A stretch of DNA of 64,000 bases from UBA1952 sp965200035 (GTDB lineage: Bacteria; Bacteroidota; Bacteroidia; Chitinophagales; Chitinophagaceae), in assembly GCA_965200035.1 (NCBI GenBank), contig OZ241334.1, positions 2,046,001 to 2,110,000 of the forward strand, written 5' to 3'. Every line of letters starts with the position of its first letter. The stretch's first letter is position 1. Both the position numbers and the translations under genes were made by a program. The notes below the pieces were generated by a model, which worked only from the letters and a program-made list of their open reading frames with translations, made no database searches and was not told the origin of the DNA. Below, piece after piece: positions 50,701-60,718 of this stretch.

Positions 50701-51946
50701 ACCTCAATGCTTCTATAGGATCCAGACGGGATGCCTTGATGGCCGGATAGATACCGGATAAGACCCCCACAATGGCGCAGATGCCTACTCCCATCAGCAT
50801 CCAGCCCCAGGGCACAATAAATCCTGTTTTAAAAATAAGGCCCACCAGATTGCCCAGAAGCAAGCCCAGAACGACCCCCAGCAATCCGCCGATCAGGCTG
50901 ATGACAATAGACTCCGTAAAGAACTGGCCCCTGATGGTAGCCGGCTTTGCGCCCAGCGCTTTACTTACCCCGATCTCGCGGGTGCGCTCGGCGACAGACA
51001 CGAGCATGATATTCATCAGTCCGATGGCAGAGCCAAGCAGGGTGATCATGCCGATCACTACAGCGGTTGCGGTTATTTTCTTTACGTCTTCCAGTACAAT
51101 GGTGGCCAGGTTATCATTTTGGTTGATGCTGAAATTGTTTTCCCTGCCCAGCGGTATTTTGCGGATCATCCGGAACAGTCCTTCTGCTTCATCGGTCGCC
51201 ACATTTTTTTTGCTGATGTCCGTTACCTGCACGCTGATCGCATAGGTCTGGCTGCCGCTATAGAGCATGCGTGCCGTGCCGATCGGAGTGAAGAGCACAT
51301 TGTCTGCGTTCATCATCATACTGCCGCCCTTTTCTTCCGCAATACCGATGATCCTCAAACGCGTAGCGCCGGCGGATATTGTTTTGCCAATGGCATCCGG
51401 CCATTTGTTTTTAAACAGTTTGGTGGCAATGCTTTTACCCAGTACACAGACGTAGCTGCCTGTCTGCAGCTCGTAGGGCGAGAAGGTGCGGCCTGCGCCC
51501 ATGGTGGTGTTGCTGATCGTAAAATAAGCTTCATCGACCCCCATCACCTCTACATTAGGATTGGTTTTTTGCGCGGCATAGCTCACGGTAGCAGTACCTG
51601 TGCCCGACATAGAAATACCGATATGCGATGGAATAAAGTAGTGCTCTTTGAAGGCCTTTGCCTCATCCCACTTGATATTCCGCCCCTCGGTGACAGATAT
51701 GGATATGCCCCCGCGCTTATTCTTTTTCTGCTTCATGATATCGCCCGTTATTTGGAACGAATTGGCGCCAAGATCGCTGAAATTGGAAAGTACGGCAGAC
51801 TTGATCACTTCGATGCCGGTGAGGATGCCTACCAGCGCCATAATGCCTAACCCGATGATGAGAATGGTTAGGATGGAGCGCAGGAGGTTGGTGCCAATGG
51901 CACGCAGGGCAAGATTTATATTGAACAGTAGCTGCAAAAGAAGCAA
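50693..51946 (-). CDS. MacB/FtsX-type ABC transporter permease
   Basis: About 417 residues. The frame stays open up to an ATG at 52048, but the extra 34 residues look unlike the family, so a TTG at 51946 (or 51937) is the likelier start before LLFNINLALRAIGTNLLRSI. One membrane helix near residue 40 (LTILIIGLGIMALVGILTGI) is followed by a MacB_PCD periplasmic domain and three C-terminal helices of the FtsX domain with NIMLVSVAERTREIGVSKAL and IGGLLGVVLGLLLGNLVGLI. The matching ATPase is not next to it. Substrate unknown (peptide, lipid or lipoprotein export are all known in the family). Confidence 0.87.
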   Translation of the reverse strand: MLLLQLLFNINLALRAIGTNLLRSILTILIIGLGIMALVGILTGIEVIKSAVLSNFSDLGANSFQITGDIMKQKKNKRGGISISVTEGRNIKWDEAKAFKEHYFIPSHIGISMSGTGTATVSYAAQKTNPNVEVMGVDEAYFTISNTTMGAGRTFSPYELQTGSYVCVLGKSIATKLFKNKWPDAIGKTISAGATRLRIIGIAEEKGGSMMMNADNVLFTPIGTARMLYSGSQTYAISVQVTDISKKNVATDEAEGLFRMIRKIPLGRENNFSINQNDNLATIVLEDVKKITATAVVIGMITLLGSAIGLMNIMLVSVAERTREIGVSKALGAKPATIRGQFFTESIVISLIGGLLGVVLGLLLGNLVGLIFKTGFIVPWGWMLMGVGICAIVGVLSGIYPAIKASRLDPIEALRYE

Positions 51947-52048
51947 ACAGTATGGTCTGCAAATTTGCACTAAATAAGGCGGAGATCGGCGGATCGCAGA
52001 AAATATTATAAAGCGGATGAATGGCCGCCAGCCTGTGTGGGTACACAT

Positions 52049-52464
52049 TCAGGCCTTGCTGATCGCCGGGACTGATTGATCTGCATTGAAACCGGAGAAC
52101 CTCTGGGCAGGTACAGGCTGCCGGGGAAAAGGTCTTTTCATGAACGGTGGTGCTCATTTTTTTCTTCCCTGACCTGCCTGAAAGGGGTTTTGAAGGGCTG
52201 ATTTCTGTGCGATTGACCGGGGAGCGACCGGGGAATACCGGGGAGACCGGGAGGAGACCGGTATGTAGGTGGGGGGAGCACCGGGGAAGACTGGGAGGAG
52301 GGTGGGAGGAGCACCCGACTTGACTGGGAGGAAGGCGCAGGCAAAGAGCACAGAGCGCCGGATACACAGAACTTGTCTCCGCAACTCAAATTTCATCGTT
52401 CCTATGTTAGCCCGATACCGCCCTGACCAGATAGTCTCATTCGTGACTATAATAACGGCTCACG
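52049..52464. other. Gene-free region with G-rich repeats upstream of pdxJ
   Basis: No convincing gene on either strand. The short frames across it are low-complexity and lack a conserved pattern. The central part (52215-52332) is a G-rich imperfect repeat described separately; the right end carries the pdxJ promoter. Confidence 0.6.
52215..52332 (+). repeat. G-rich imperfect repeat with a G-quadruplex-type pattern
   Basis: Units of the form gaccgggga recur at 52215-52260, then looser units (accggggaa, ctgggaggag, gtgggaggag, ctgggagga) to 52332. The first part fits G3+ N1-7 four times: GGGG, loop of 7, GGGG, loop of 6, GGGG, loop of 5, GGG. It lies about 170-280 bases before the pdxJ start. 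Confidence 0.7.
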
Positions 52465-52472
52465 TACTTTTG
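52465..52472 (+). promoter_or_regulatory. -7 box of pdxJ
   Basis: TACTTTTG, a full TAnnTTTG match, 25 bases before the pdxJ ATG. No clear TTG at -33. Confidence 0.5.
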
Positions 52473-52497
52473 CTGTTACTAAACTATAATTGCTGCA

Positions 52498-53226
52498 ATG
52501 ACGACCAAGCTCTCGGTAAACATTAATAAAATAGCCACCCTGCGTAATAGCCGTGGCGGCGATAACCCCAGTGTGATCAGGGCAGCCATAGACTGCGAGC
52601 GGTTCGGGGCAGATGGAATTACGGTACACCCACGGCCGGATGAGCGCCATATCCGCTACAGCGATGTGCGGGAGATTGCAGGCATCATTACCACAGAATT
52701 CAACATCGAAGGCAATCCGAAGGAGCAGAAATTCGTTGATTTGGTACTGGAGACGAAGCCGGCACAGGTCACACTGGTGCCCGATGCGCTGGACCAGCTT
52801 ACCTCCAATCATGGCTGGGATACGGTCCGGGAAAAGGATTTTCTGCGGGAGATCATTGCTGTTTTCAAGAAAGCTGGCATCCGGGTATCTGTATTTATAG
52901 ATCCGGTAACATCGGTCATTTATGGAGCTGCCGAAACAGGCACTGATCGTGTAGAGCTCTATACAGAGGCTTATGCATCCGGTTTTAGATCAGGAAAAGA
53001 GGCTGCTATTGCGCCTTATTTGCAGGCGGCGCGTGCTGCCGGAGAGGCTGGTTTAGGTCTAAATGCAGGACACGATCTGGACCTGGAAAACCTCGGTTTT
53101 TTTGCGCAGCAGATTGCCGGTTTACAGGAGGTTTCGATCGGTCATGCGCTCATTTCTGATGCCCTTTATTATGGGTTGCAGAACGTAGTACAGCTCTATA
53201 AGCGGCAACTAGCCATTAAGAAATGA
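52498..53226 (+). CDS. pdxJ: Pyridoxine 5'-phosphate synthase
   Basis: 242 residues, normal length. A TIM-barrel enzyme that condenses 1-deoxyxylulose 5-phosphate with 3-amino-2-oxopropyl phosphate to PNP. Family marks: LSVNINKIATLRNSRGGDNP, GADGITVHPRPDERHIRYSD, FNIEGNP, QVTLVPDALDQLTSNHGWD, RVSVFIDPV, RVELYTEAYA, LNAGHDLDLENL and EVSIGHALISDALYYGL. With pdxH and pdxA in the same window it shows the DXP-dependent B6 pathway. Confidence 0.97.
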   Translation: MTTKLSVNINKIATLRNSRGGDNPSVIRAAIDCERFGADGITVHPRPDERHIRYSDVREIAGIITTEFNIEGNPKEQKFVDLVLETKPAQVTLVPDALDQLTSNHGWDTVREKDFLREIIAVFKKAGIRVSVFIDPVTSVIYGAAETGTDRVELYTEAYASGFRSGKEAAIAPYLQAARAAGEAGLGLNAGHDLDLENLGFFAQQIAGLQEVSIGHALISDALYYGLQNVVQLYKRQLAIKK

Positions 53227-53341
53227 AGCAATTTTTAATTTCTTATAAAATATTGGCAAAGTTATTGTCAATTGATATTGTTTTAATTAGATTTTTCGTG
53301 GTTTGAAAATTAGTTGATAACATTAAATTATCATCTAATAA

Positions 53342-53372
53342 TTGTACAAAGTGGAATGTAATGTTAAATTTG
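53342..53372 (+). promoter_or_regulatory. Promoter of the PKD-repeat giant gene
   Basis: TTG at 53342-53344 and TAAATTTG at 53365-53372 are spaced by 20 bases, matching both parts of the Bacteroidota promoter. The surrounding 210-base gap after pdxJ is very AT-rich. A leader of about 58 bases before the ATG at 53437 follows. Confidence 0.7.
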
Positions 53373-53436
53373 TTCTTCAAAAATCATACATTTATTGATA
53401 AATAAGTAGGATTTTTTCGACAAATAAATAGAACGT

Positions 53437-56400
53437 ATGAAGCAAATTATACACTCATTTTTTCTGGTAGGTATCCTCGCAATTTTTGGGACGGATAAAG
53501 TAATTGCTCAGGCGCCGGTAGCTAACTTCTCATCCAGCATTACTTCCGGCTGTACACCCATTGTTGTTCAGTTTACAGATTTGAGCACCAACAATCCCAC
53601 ATCGTGGTCATGGGATCTGGGCAATGGTACGCTGACCACGCTGCAGAATCCGTCTACCACTTATGTAACGCCCGGCACTTATACGGTCATCCTGACTGCT
53701 GCCAATGCCAGCGGAAGCAATACCAAGACATCAGTTGCCTATATCATAACCTATCCTACACCTACTGTAGCTTTTACTGCAAATGATCTAACGGCTACCT
53801 GCGCGTCCAAGACAGTGCAGTTTACCAATACCAGCGTTTCTAACAGCAGCGGTGCCGTTTCCTACTACTGGGATTTTGGAGATGGCACGCTCAGTACGGC
53901 TCAGAATCCATCACATACTTATGTTGCTTCAGGTAATTATAGTGTATCGCTTGTTGTAACAAATAGCGCAGGCTGTAATCAGGTGCTGAATAAGAGCAAC
54001 TATATTATTGTTGCGCCAAAACCAACTGCATCTTTTACGGCCAGCAACAACAATTCATGCAGCCCACCTCTTATTGCTTCTTTTAGTAATACTTCTACCG
54101 GCGCAACGTCTTATCAATGGGATTTTGGAGACGGTGCTACCAGTAACGTTACTTCGCCAACCCATAACTACGCCGTAGCGGGCTCTTATACAGTAAGACT
54201 TATTGCGGTCAGCAGCAGCGGATGTAGGGATACACTTACGCAGACCAACGTGGTAAATATTGGCAACCTGGTAGCCGGTTTTAATGCCAGTGCATCCAGT
54301 GCCTGCACCGGTAATACAATAACATTTACGAACACGACAACACCTGGCGCAGGTAACAACACCTGGTATTTTGGCGATGGCAGCACCTCAAATGTGGCGA
54401 ACCCATCCCATGCATATAATAATCCTGGTACCTATACAGTCAAACTGGTGGTAAATTATAATAATTGTGCAGATTCGGCTACAAAAACAATTGTAATTAA
54501 TCCAAGCCCTTCAGTAAACTTCTCAGCTAATAATACGGCAGGGTGCACACTACCATTTACCGTACAGTTTTCCAATGGAACTGTAGGAGCGACAAGCTAT
54601 TTATGGGATTTTGGAGATGGTACCACCTCTACCGCTATAAATCCGACGCACACTTATACTACTGCCAATAACTTTAATGTAAAACTTACTGCAACTTCTG
54701 CCGGTGGCTGTATAAGTGTGCTGCAACTGTCTTCCTTTATCAATGTAAACACTGCTTCCGGAGCCAGTATCGGTATCAATGGCAATAATAACTGCGCTCC
54801 TGCCGGCATGTCTTTTTACGTGTTGAATGCCCCCGCCGCCATAACAAGTTACAGTTGGAATTTTGGCGATGGGGGAACAAGCACTTCTTCAAGCCCGGGC
54901 CATATTTATACCGCTCCCGGTACTTATCCGGTAACGCTTAATATCACTCTGTCGAATGGCTGTGCTTATACGATTACCAATACTGCCAATGTCACTATGA
55001 AACCTACAGCAAGCTTTACTGCCAGCCCTACTGCTGTTTGTGCCAATTATCCGGTTAATTTTTCCAATACTTCATCAATAGGAACTATACATTTTTCCTG
55101 GTCCTTTGGCGATGGCGGAACATCTGTGGACCGCAATCCTATATATGTATATTCCGCACCGGGTACTTACACCGTTCGTCTGATCGCTTCTGACGGGATC
55201 TGCTCAGATACATTTACTGTGGTCAATATGATCACCGTGCTTCCTCCCAAAGCTATTTTCAGTGTTATAACCAGCTGTAGCAACCGCCATCAGGTTTCTT
55301 TTGTAAACAATTCTCTGGGCGCCAGTACCTATGAATGGTCATTTGGAGACGGAAGCCCGCTTTTCACAGGCGTTACGCCGCCGCCGCATAACTATCCGGC
55401 CAATGGGACTTACAATATCCGCCTGTATGTTACGAATGCTACTACCGGATGTTATGATTCTTTGGTCAGGCAGATAAAAATCTTTGATTTAAATCCTGCT
55501 TTTACCGCATCGCCCACCACTATTTGTAAAAATTCTCCTGTCAGCTTTACCGGTCAGGCTAATTCTAACTATACCTCCTACAAATGGGATTTTGGCGACG
55601 GAACAAATATCACCACCACTACGGCTACTGCCAGCCATATCTATACTGCACCGGGCAACTATAGTGTAATGCTTACCGTCAGTGGTGTAAATAATTGTAA
55701 GGACTCATTATTAAAGGCTGCCTATATCCATGTAAATGGCATTATACCGTCTTTTACCCGGAATCCCAGCGGTGGTTGCGGACCTATATCTGTTAACTTT
55801 ACGGATGCTTCTACTTCTACCGGCGGTGCCATTGTTAGCAGGACATGGCGTTTCGGCGATGGAAATTCTGTAAGCAGTACGAATTTGACTACCAGTCATC
55901 TGTATTCAGCTTCCGGCTCCTACAATGTTACATTGATCGTAACCGACGTAAATGGCTGTATTGATTCCATTACTCAGGCAAACAATATTATTGTTACAAA
56001 ACCTGCTGCATCTTTTACAAGCTCGGCCGTGCTTGGCTGTGAGGGTCAAGGGATTTCTTTTACCAATACATCAACTGGAACAGCACCCCTGAGCTTCGCG
56101 TGGGATTTCGGCGATGGCGGTACCTCAACAGCAAATAATGCCAGCCATACTTATGTAAATGTGGGCACTTATACCGTGAGACTTATTGCTACAGACGGAA
56201 ACGGCTGTAAGGATACCCTGATCAGGCCTGCCTATATCAATATTTCCAAAGTTACAGCGGGCTTTACGACTAATGATACGCTTGGCTACTGCCCGCCGTT
56301 CACAGCCAATTTTACCAATGCTTCCACAGGCGCTACCTCTTATCAATGGGACTTTGGCAATGGCAATACTTCCACTGCTGCCAATCCAAGTGCGGTGTAC

Positions 56401-59400
56401 ACTACAGCAGGCACATTCACCGTGACCCTGAGAGCTTATAGCGCCAATGGCTGCGTAGACTCCATGAAGAAAACAGTTAAGATAAATGCCGGCCCTACTG
56501 GTACAATCTCCTATACTCCGGTCAACGGCTGTTTCCCGGTATCCATCTCATTTACCGCTACCTCCCAGAATACTACTTCTATTGTCTGGGACTACGATAA
56601 TGGTGTGACGCAGGCAACTGCCGGCAATATGGTGACATATACTTACACCCGGCCTGGTGCTTATCTGCCAAAAGTGATTCTTTCCAATGCCAATGGATGC
56701 AGTGTAGCTGTCATCGGAGGTGATACTATTAAGGTCAATAAGTTAACAGCGGGCTTTATTGCAGCGCCTGATCCTGTATGCGTTGCAGCGCCAGTTACAT
56801 TTATGGATACTTCAAAGATAGTCACCGGGCCCGTGGTTAGCCGCAGTTGGTCTTTTGGTGATGCCACTACCGGCACAGGCGCTATAATCACCCATGCTTA
56901 TGCTACTGCAGGCACTTATACCGTAAGACTTATAGCGAGTACACAGGGCGGCTGCGCTGATACGGCATACCGTACTATTACCGTAAATCCGCTTCCGGTT
57001 ATATCCGGTTCAGATCAGTCTGTATGTCTGGGAGATTCTGTGGTACTGTCTGCATCAGGTGGAGTGAGCTATTCATGGAGCCCCGCTACCGGTCTGAGCT
57101 GTACCAATTGTGCCAGCCCCTATGCGAATCCAACCACTACAACTACTTATACTGTTACAGCTACCAATGCCTCCGGCTGTACCAGTGCAAAGTCTATTAC
57201 AGTAACTGTGAATCCATTGCCCAATGTGAGTGCAGGAAGCAATGTCTCTATCTGTAATGGTACCTCTGCAAATTTGAATGCTACAGGTGCCGCCACTTAT
57301 AGCTGGAGTCCGGCTACCGGCCTGAACAACCCGAATATCAGCAACCCGGCGGCTAATCCGTCTGCCACCACCACTTATACCGTGACGGGTACAAGCACAG
57401 TCGGCTGTAAAAATACAGCTCAGGTTACTGTTACGGTCATTGCCAATCCAACACTTACGGTGACACCTAACCAGACGATTTGTGCAGGTGACTCTGCAAC
57501 ACTTACGGCATCTGGTGCCGCTACCTTTACCTGGTCGCCATCAACAGGACTGAGCACTACTACGGGCGGCACAGTCATTGCCAAACCTACAGTGACCACT
57601 ACCTATACGGTGCTTGGAAACACAGTGACCAATGGCTGCCAAGCCGCTGGCTCTGTTACCGTAACCGTCAATCCGAAGCCAACTATTTCTGCTGGTTCAA
57701 ACCGTACGCTGTGTCTCGGCGACTCAACAGTACTGACTGCTACCGGTGCTGCCACCTATGTATGGAGCCCTGCTACCGGCCTGAGCTGCACCACCTGCGC
57801 CAACCCTTATGCAAAGCCATCGGCAACCACTACCTATACCATCACAAGTACCAGTGGAGTGGGCTGTACCGCCACCGGTACAGTTACCGTAATTGTGAAT
57901 CCACTGCCAACAGTGAGCGCCGGCAACAATCTGTCTGTATGTGCGGGATCAGGCGTAGCACTGAATGCTACCGGAGCATCTACCTATGTATGGAGCCCAG
58001 CAACCGGCCTGAGCTGCACTGCCTGCGCCTGGCCTGTAGCTAATCCGACCACTACGACTACTTACACCGTAACAGGTACGAATGCCAATGGATGTAAGAA
58101 TACAGCACAGGTAACCATAACCGTGAATCCGAGGCCAGCAATAGCTACTTCAAACATCAGTATATGTCCGGGCGGCAGTGGCGGCCTGCTGGCTACCGGT
58201 GGCGTTACTTACTCGTGGAGCCCAGCAACGGGCCTGAGCTGTACCAACTGTGCCAATCCTACAGCCAGTCCATCTGCTACCACTACTTATACCGTAACTG
58301 GTACAGACGCTAACGGATGTACCAATACGGCAACAGCTATAGTAACGATCAATGCTACACCTTCAATAACCGTTACCGGCAACAGATCTTTCTGTGCCGG
58401 AGACAGTACACAGCTTACCGCCAGCGGCGCTGCTTCTTACACCTGGAGTCCTGCTACCGGCCTGAGCTGCAGCAGCTGTGCCAATCCGGTTGCCAAACCT
58501 GCCGCTACCACTACTTATACCGTAACAGGCACCAGTGGTATTGGTTGTACCGCTACCACTACCGTAACGATAACTGTCAACCCGATACCAGCAGTAAGTG
58601 CCGGCAGCCCGCAAACAATCTGTGTGGGCAGCACTGCAAACCTCAATGCTACAGGAGCCGCTACTTATGTGTGGAGTCCTGCTACAGGCCTGAGCTGTAC
58701 TTCCTGCGCTAATCCCGTTGCAAGCCCCGCAGCTACAACTACTTACACTGTAGTAGGCACCAGCGCTGCCGGATGCTCTAATAAAGATTCTGTGAAGATT
58801 ACTGTTGCGCCGAAGCCAACTGTAGCTACGGCGGGCATCAGCATATGCCCGGGCAGCACTGGCAACCTGCTTGCTACCGGTGCAGTCAGCTACTTATGGA
58901 GCCCAGCAACCGGCCTGAGCTGTACCAATTGCGCCAACCCTGTTGCAAGCCCGGCAGCTACCACAGTTTACACCGTGATCGGTACCAACGCCGATGGCTG
59001 TACCAATAGTGCTACAGCAACCGTAACGGTCAATCCAACGCCGGTAATCAATGTGGCTGGTACAAGATCAATCTGTGCCGGGACATCTACTACGCTTACG
59101 GCGAGCGGCGCGGCTACTTATGTATGGAGCCCTGCTACCAATCTGAGCTGTACCAACTGTGCTTCGCCTGTGGCTAATCCTGCTGCTACAACTACCTATA
59201 CGGTAACAGGTACCAGCGGCCCCGGCTGTACTGCCACTACTACAGTAACCATTACCGTAAATCCGGTGCCCGTGGTTACAACCGGACCTGCGCAGACCTC
59301 ATGCGCCGGCAGCCCGGTTAATCTGAGTGCCAGCGGCGCGGCTACTTATGTATGGACCCCGGCTACAGCGCTGAACTGTACTACCTGTGCCAATCCGGTA

Positions 59401-60708
59401 GCATCGCCAACCACTACCACTACTTATGTGGTAACGGGTACGACTGCCGCAGGATGCAGCAATACAGCAAATGTGACCATCACGGTAAATCCATTGCCTC
59501 CGGTAAATGCAGGACCTGGTACTTCCGTATGTATGCTCACAAGCGCACAATTGCACGCCAGTGGCGCAGTCTCTTATGCCTGGGCTCCGGCCGGTACGCT
59601 GAGTTGTGCTACCTGCGCATCGCCTGTGGCTACGCCTGCATCTACCACCACTTATACCGTAACAGGAACAGATGGCAGCGGCTGTACTAATACAGACAAT
59701 GTAACCGTTTCCATCTATACACAGCCACCGGTAAACGCCGGTCCTGATCAGACGATCTGTGCGGGTGAAAGCGCTCAGCTTCAGGCCAGCGGAGCATCTG
59801 CCTATGTATGGTCACCTGCTGTTACGCTGAGCTGTGCCGCATGTCCTGCGCCACTGGCGATTCCTGTAGCCAATACTACTTATCAGGTGATTGGTACGGA
59901 TGTACACGGTTGTGTGGATTCTGACAAAGTGGTGATCTCTATCATTCAGAAAGGTCCGGTGGGCGTAGGTCCGGGCGGCGATATATGCGCCGGCGAATCG
60001 GTGCAACTCTCAGCATCGGGCGGTTCATCCTACCAGTGGATACCTGATGCAGGTCTGAACGATGCAAATATTCCTAATCCTGTAGCTATGCCAACTGGTA
60101 ATGTTACCTATCAGGTGATCATCAAGCAAGGAACCTGTTTCACAGATACTTTGTCAGCTACGGTGAATGTACATCCTATACCAACGGTGAATGCAGGACC
60201 GGATCAGAATGTACTGGCCGGAAGTACGGTACAGCTCAATCCTACCGCGACCAACGTAGCGACTTATGTATGGTCGCCTTCAGACGGGCTGAACTGCACT
60301 ACTTGTCCTAACCCGGTAGCGTCGCCAACCAAGACCACTAATTACACCGTAGATGTAGCTTCAGATTTTGGCTGTAAGTCAAGCGATGAAGTGACTCTCT
60401 TTGTAACCTGTGATGGCAAGCAGCTCTGGATGCCAAATACATTCACACCGAATGCAGATGGGCAGAACGACCGCTTTTATCCGCACGGCCGCGGCATTAC
60501 TACCGTGAAGCGCTTCCGCATCTACGACCGCTGGGGCGAGCTGATCTATGATATCTCCAACATGCCGGTTGATGATGCGAACTATGGCTGGGACGGTACC
60601 TACAAAAATCAGCCGCTGAAGCCGGATGTGTATGTGTACATCGTGAATGCAGAGTGTACTACCGGCGAGCCGCTGGAAGTAAAGGGCGATATATCGCTGA
60701 TCCGATAA
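53437..60708 (+). CDS. Giant secreted PKD- and Cys-repeat protein with type B T9SS sorting domain
   Basis: 2423 residues. A signal peptide (IIHSFFLVGILAIFG ... VIAQ) is followed by 14 PKD-type domains (about 25-1183), each with a W-D-F-G-D-G-like core and a HxYxxxGxYxVxL ending, for example YYWDFGDGTLSTAQNPSHTY. Then come 15 repeats of about 75 residues (1184 to about 2322) with CxGxSxxLxASGA, YxWSPATGLSCTNCANPVA and TTTYTVTGTxxxGC. Twelve of the 15 keep a CxxC pair. The C-terminus (about 2325-2423) is a gliding-motility/type B sorting domain: WMPNTFTPNADGQNDRFYPH, FRIYDRWGELIYD and YGWDGTYKNQPLKPDVYVY. It should be exported by the type IX system and carried on the surface, probably as an adhesin or filament; the PorP/SprF-like gene behind it is the expected partner. 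Confidence 0.95.
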   Translation: MKQIIHSFFLVGILAIFGTDKVIAQAPVANFSSSITSGCTPIVVQFTDLSTNNPTSWSWDLGNGTLTTLQNPSTTYVTPGTYTVILTAANASGSNTKTSVAYIITYPTPTVAFTANDLTATCASKTVQFTNTSVSNSSGAVSYYWDFGDGTLSTAQNPSHTYVASGNYSVSLVVTNSAGCNQVLNKSNYIIVAPKPTASFTASNNNSCSPPLIASFSNTSTGATSYQWDFGDGATSNVTSPTHNYAVAGSYTVRLIAVSSSGCRDTLTQTNVVNIGNLVAGFNASASSACTGNTITFTNTTTPGAGNNTWYFGDGSTSNVANPSHAYNNPGTYTVKLVVNYNNCADSATKTIVINPSPSVNFSANNTAGCTLPFTVQFSNGTVGATSYLWDFGDGTTSTAINPTHTYTTANNFNVKLTATSAGGCISVLQLSSFINVNTASGASIGINGNNNCAPAGMSFYVLNAPAAITSYSWNFGDGGTSTSSSPGHIYTAPGTYPVTLNITLSNGCAYTITNTANVTMKPTASFTASPTAVCANYPVNFSNTSSIGTIHFSWSFGDGGTSVDRNPIYVYSAPGTYTVRLIASDGICSDTFTVVNMITVLPPKAIFSVITSCSNRHQVSFVNNSLGASTYEWSFGDGSPLFTGVTPPPHNYPANGTYNIRLYVTNATTGCYDSLVRQIKIFDLNPAFTASPTTICKNSPVSFTGQANSNYTSYKWDFGDGTNITTTTATASHIYTAPGNYSVMLTVSGVNNCKDSLLKAAYIHVNGIIPSFTRNPSGGCGPISVNFTDASTSTGGAIVSRTWRFGDGNSVSSTNLTTSHLYSASGSYNVTLIVTDVNGCIDSITQANNIIVTKPAASFTSSAVLGCEGQGISFTNTSTGTAPLSFAWDFGDGGTSTANNASHTYVNVGTYTVRLIATDGNGCKDTLIRPAYINISKVTAGFTTNDTLGYCPPFTANFTNASTGATSYQWDFGNGNTSTAANPSAVYTTAGTFTVTLRAYSANGCVDSMKKTVKINAGPTGTISYTPVNGCFPVSISFTATSQNTTSIVWDYDNGVTQATAGNMVTYTYTRPGAYLPKVILSNANGCSVAVIGGDTIKVNKLTAGFIAAPDPVCVAAPVTFMDTSKIVTGPVVSRSWSFGDATTGTGAIITHAYATAGTYTVRLIASTQGGCADTAYRTITVNPLPVISGSDQSVCLGDSVVLSASGGVSYSWSPATGLSCTNCASPYANPTTTTTYTVTATNASGCTSAKSITVTVNPLPNVSAGSNVSICNGTSANLNATGAATYSWSPATGLNNPNISNPAANPSATTTYTVTGTSTVGCKNTAQVTVTVIANPTLTVTPNQTICAGDSATLTASGAATFTWSPSTGLSTTTGGTVIAKPTVTTTYTVLGNTVTNGCQAAGSVTVTVNPKPTISAGSNRTLCLGDSTVLTATGAATYVWSPATGLSCTTCANPYAKPSATTTYTITSTSGVGCTATGTVTVIVNPLPTVSAGNNLSVCAGSGVALNATGASTYVWSPATGLSCTACAWPVANPTTTTTYTVTGTNANGCKNTAQVTITVNPRPAIATSNISICPGGSGGLLATGGVTYSWSPATGLSCTNCANPTASPSATTTYTVTGTDANGCTNTATAIVTINATPSITVTGNRSFCAGDSTQLTASGAASYTWSPATGLSCSSCANPVAKPAATTTYTVTGTSGIGCTATTTVTITVNPIPAVSAGSPQTICVGSTANLNATGAATYVWSPATGLSCTSCANPVASPAATTTYTVVGTSAAGCSNKDSVKITVAPKPTVATAGISICPGSTGNLLATGAVSYLWSPATGLSCTNCANPVASPAATTVYTVIGTNADGCTNSATATVTVNPTPVINVAGTRSICAGTSTTLTASGAATYVWSPATNLSCTNCASPVANPAATTTYTVTGTSGPGCTATTTVTITVNPVPVVTTGPAQTSCAGSPVNLSASGAATYVWTPATALNCTTCANPVASPTTTTTYVVTGTTAAGCSNTANVTITVNPLPPVNAGPGTSVCMLTSAQLHASGAVSYAWAPAGTLSCATCASPVATPASTTTYTVTGTDGSGCTNTDNVTVSIYTQPPVNAGPDQTICAGESAQLQASGASAYVWSPAVTLSCAACPAPLAIPVANTTYQVIGTDVHGCVDSDKVVISIIQKGPVGVGPGGDICAGESVQLSASGGSSYQWIPDAGLNDANIPNPVAMPTGNVTYQVIIKQGTCFTDTLSATVNVHPIPTVNAGPDQNVLAGSTVQLNPTATNVATYVWSPSDGLNCTTCPNPVASPTKTTNYTVDVASDFGCKSSDEVTLFVTCDGKQLWMPNTFTPNADGQNDRFYPHGRGITTVKRFRIYDRWGELIYDISNMPVDDANYGWDGTYKNQPLKPDVYVYIVNAECTTGEPLEVKGDISLIR
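57670..59715 (+). repeat. Higher-order repeat: three copies of a 681-bp, three-domain unit
   Basis: Within the 75-residue repeats, units starting at 57670, 58351 and 59032 are spaced exactly 681 bases (227 codons). The first repeat of each triplet shares TSG-x-GCTAT, the second shares the L-N-A-T-G-A or L-S-A-S-G-A type, and the third, in the first two triplets, shares ISICPG-x-x-G-x-LLATG. The fourth boundary (59716) is off by one codon. This indicates segmental duplication of a whole triplet. Confidence 0.85.
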
Positions 60709-60718
60709 AAAAATGAAA

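Noticed and set aside
51119..51850. Open frame of 243 codons on the plus strand
   Set aside because: Antisense to the MacB-like permease; no family features.
50693..52048. Longer start of the MacB-like permease at the ATG at 52048
   Set aside because: The added N-terminal residues are Cys/Arg/Pro-rich and do not fit the family, whose conserved start lies after a TTG at 51946 or 51937.
52154..52396. Proline-rich open frame of 80 codons on the minus strand
   Set aside because: It only translates the G-rich repeat (as CCC/CCT-type codons); other frames across the same repeat are also open, so this is low complexity, not a gene.
57024..58712. Several Cys/Tyr-rich short frames inside the giant gene
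   Set aside because: They are out-of-frame translations of the 75-residue repeats and recur with the repeat period.
53437..60708. CRISPR-like or tandem-repeat array
   Set aside because: The repeats are protein-coding, much longer than CRISPR repeats and lack spacer structure; no cas genes are present.
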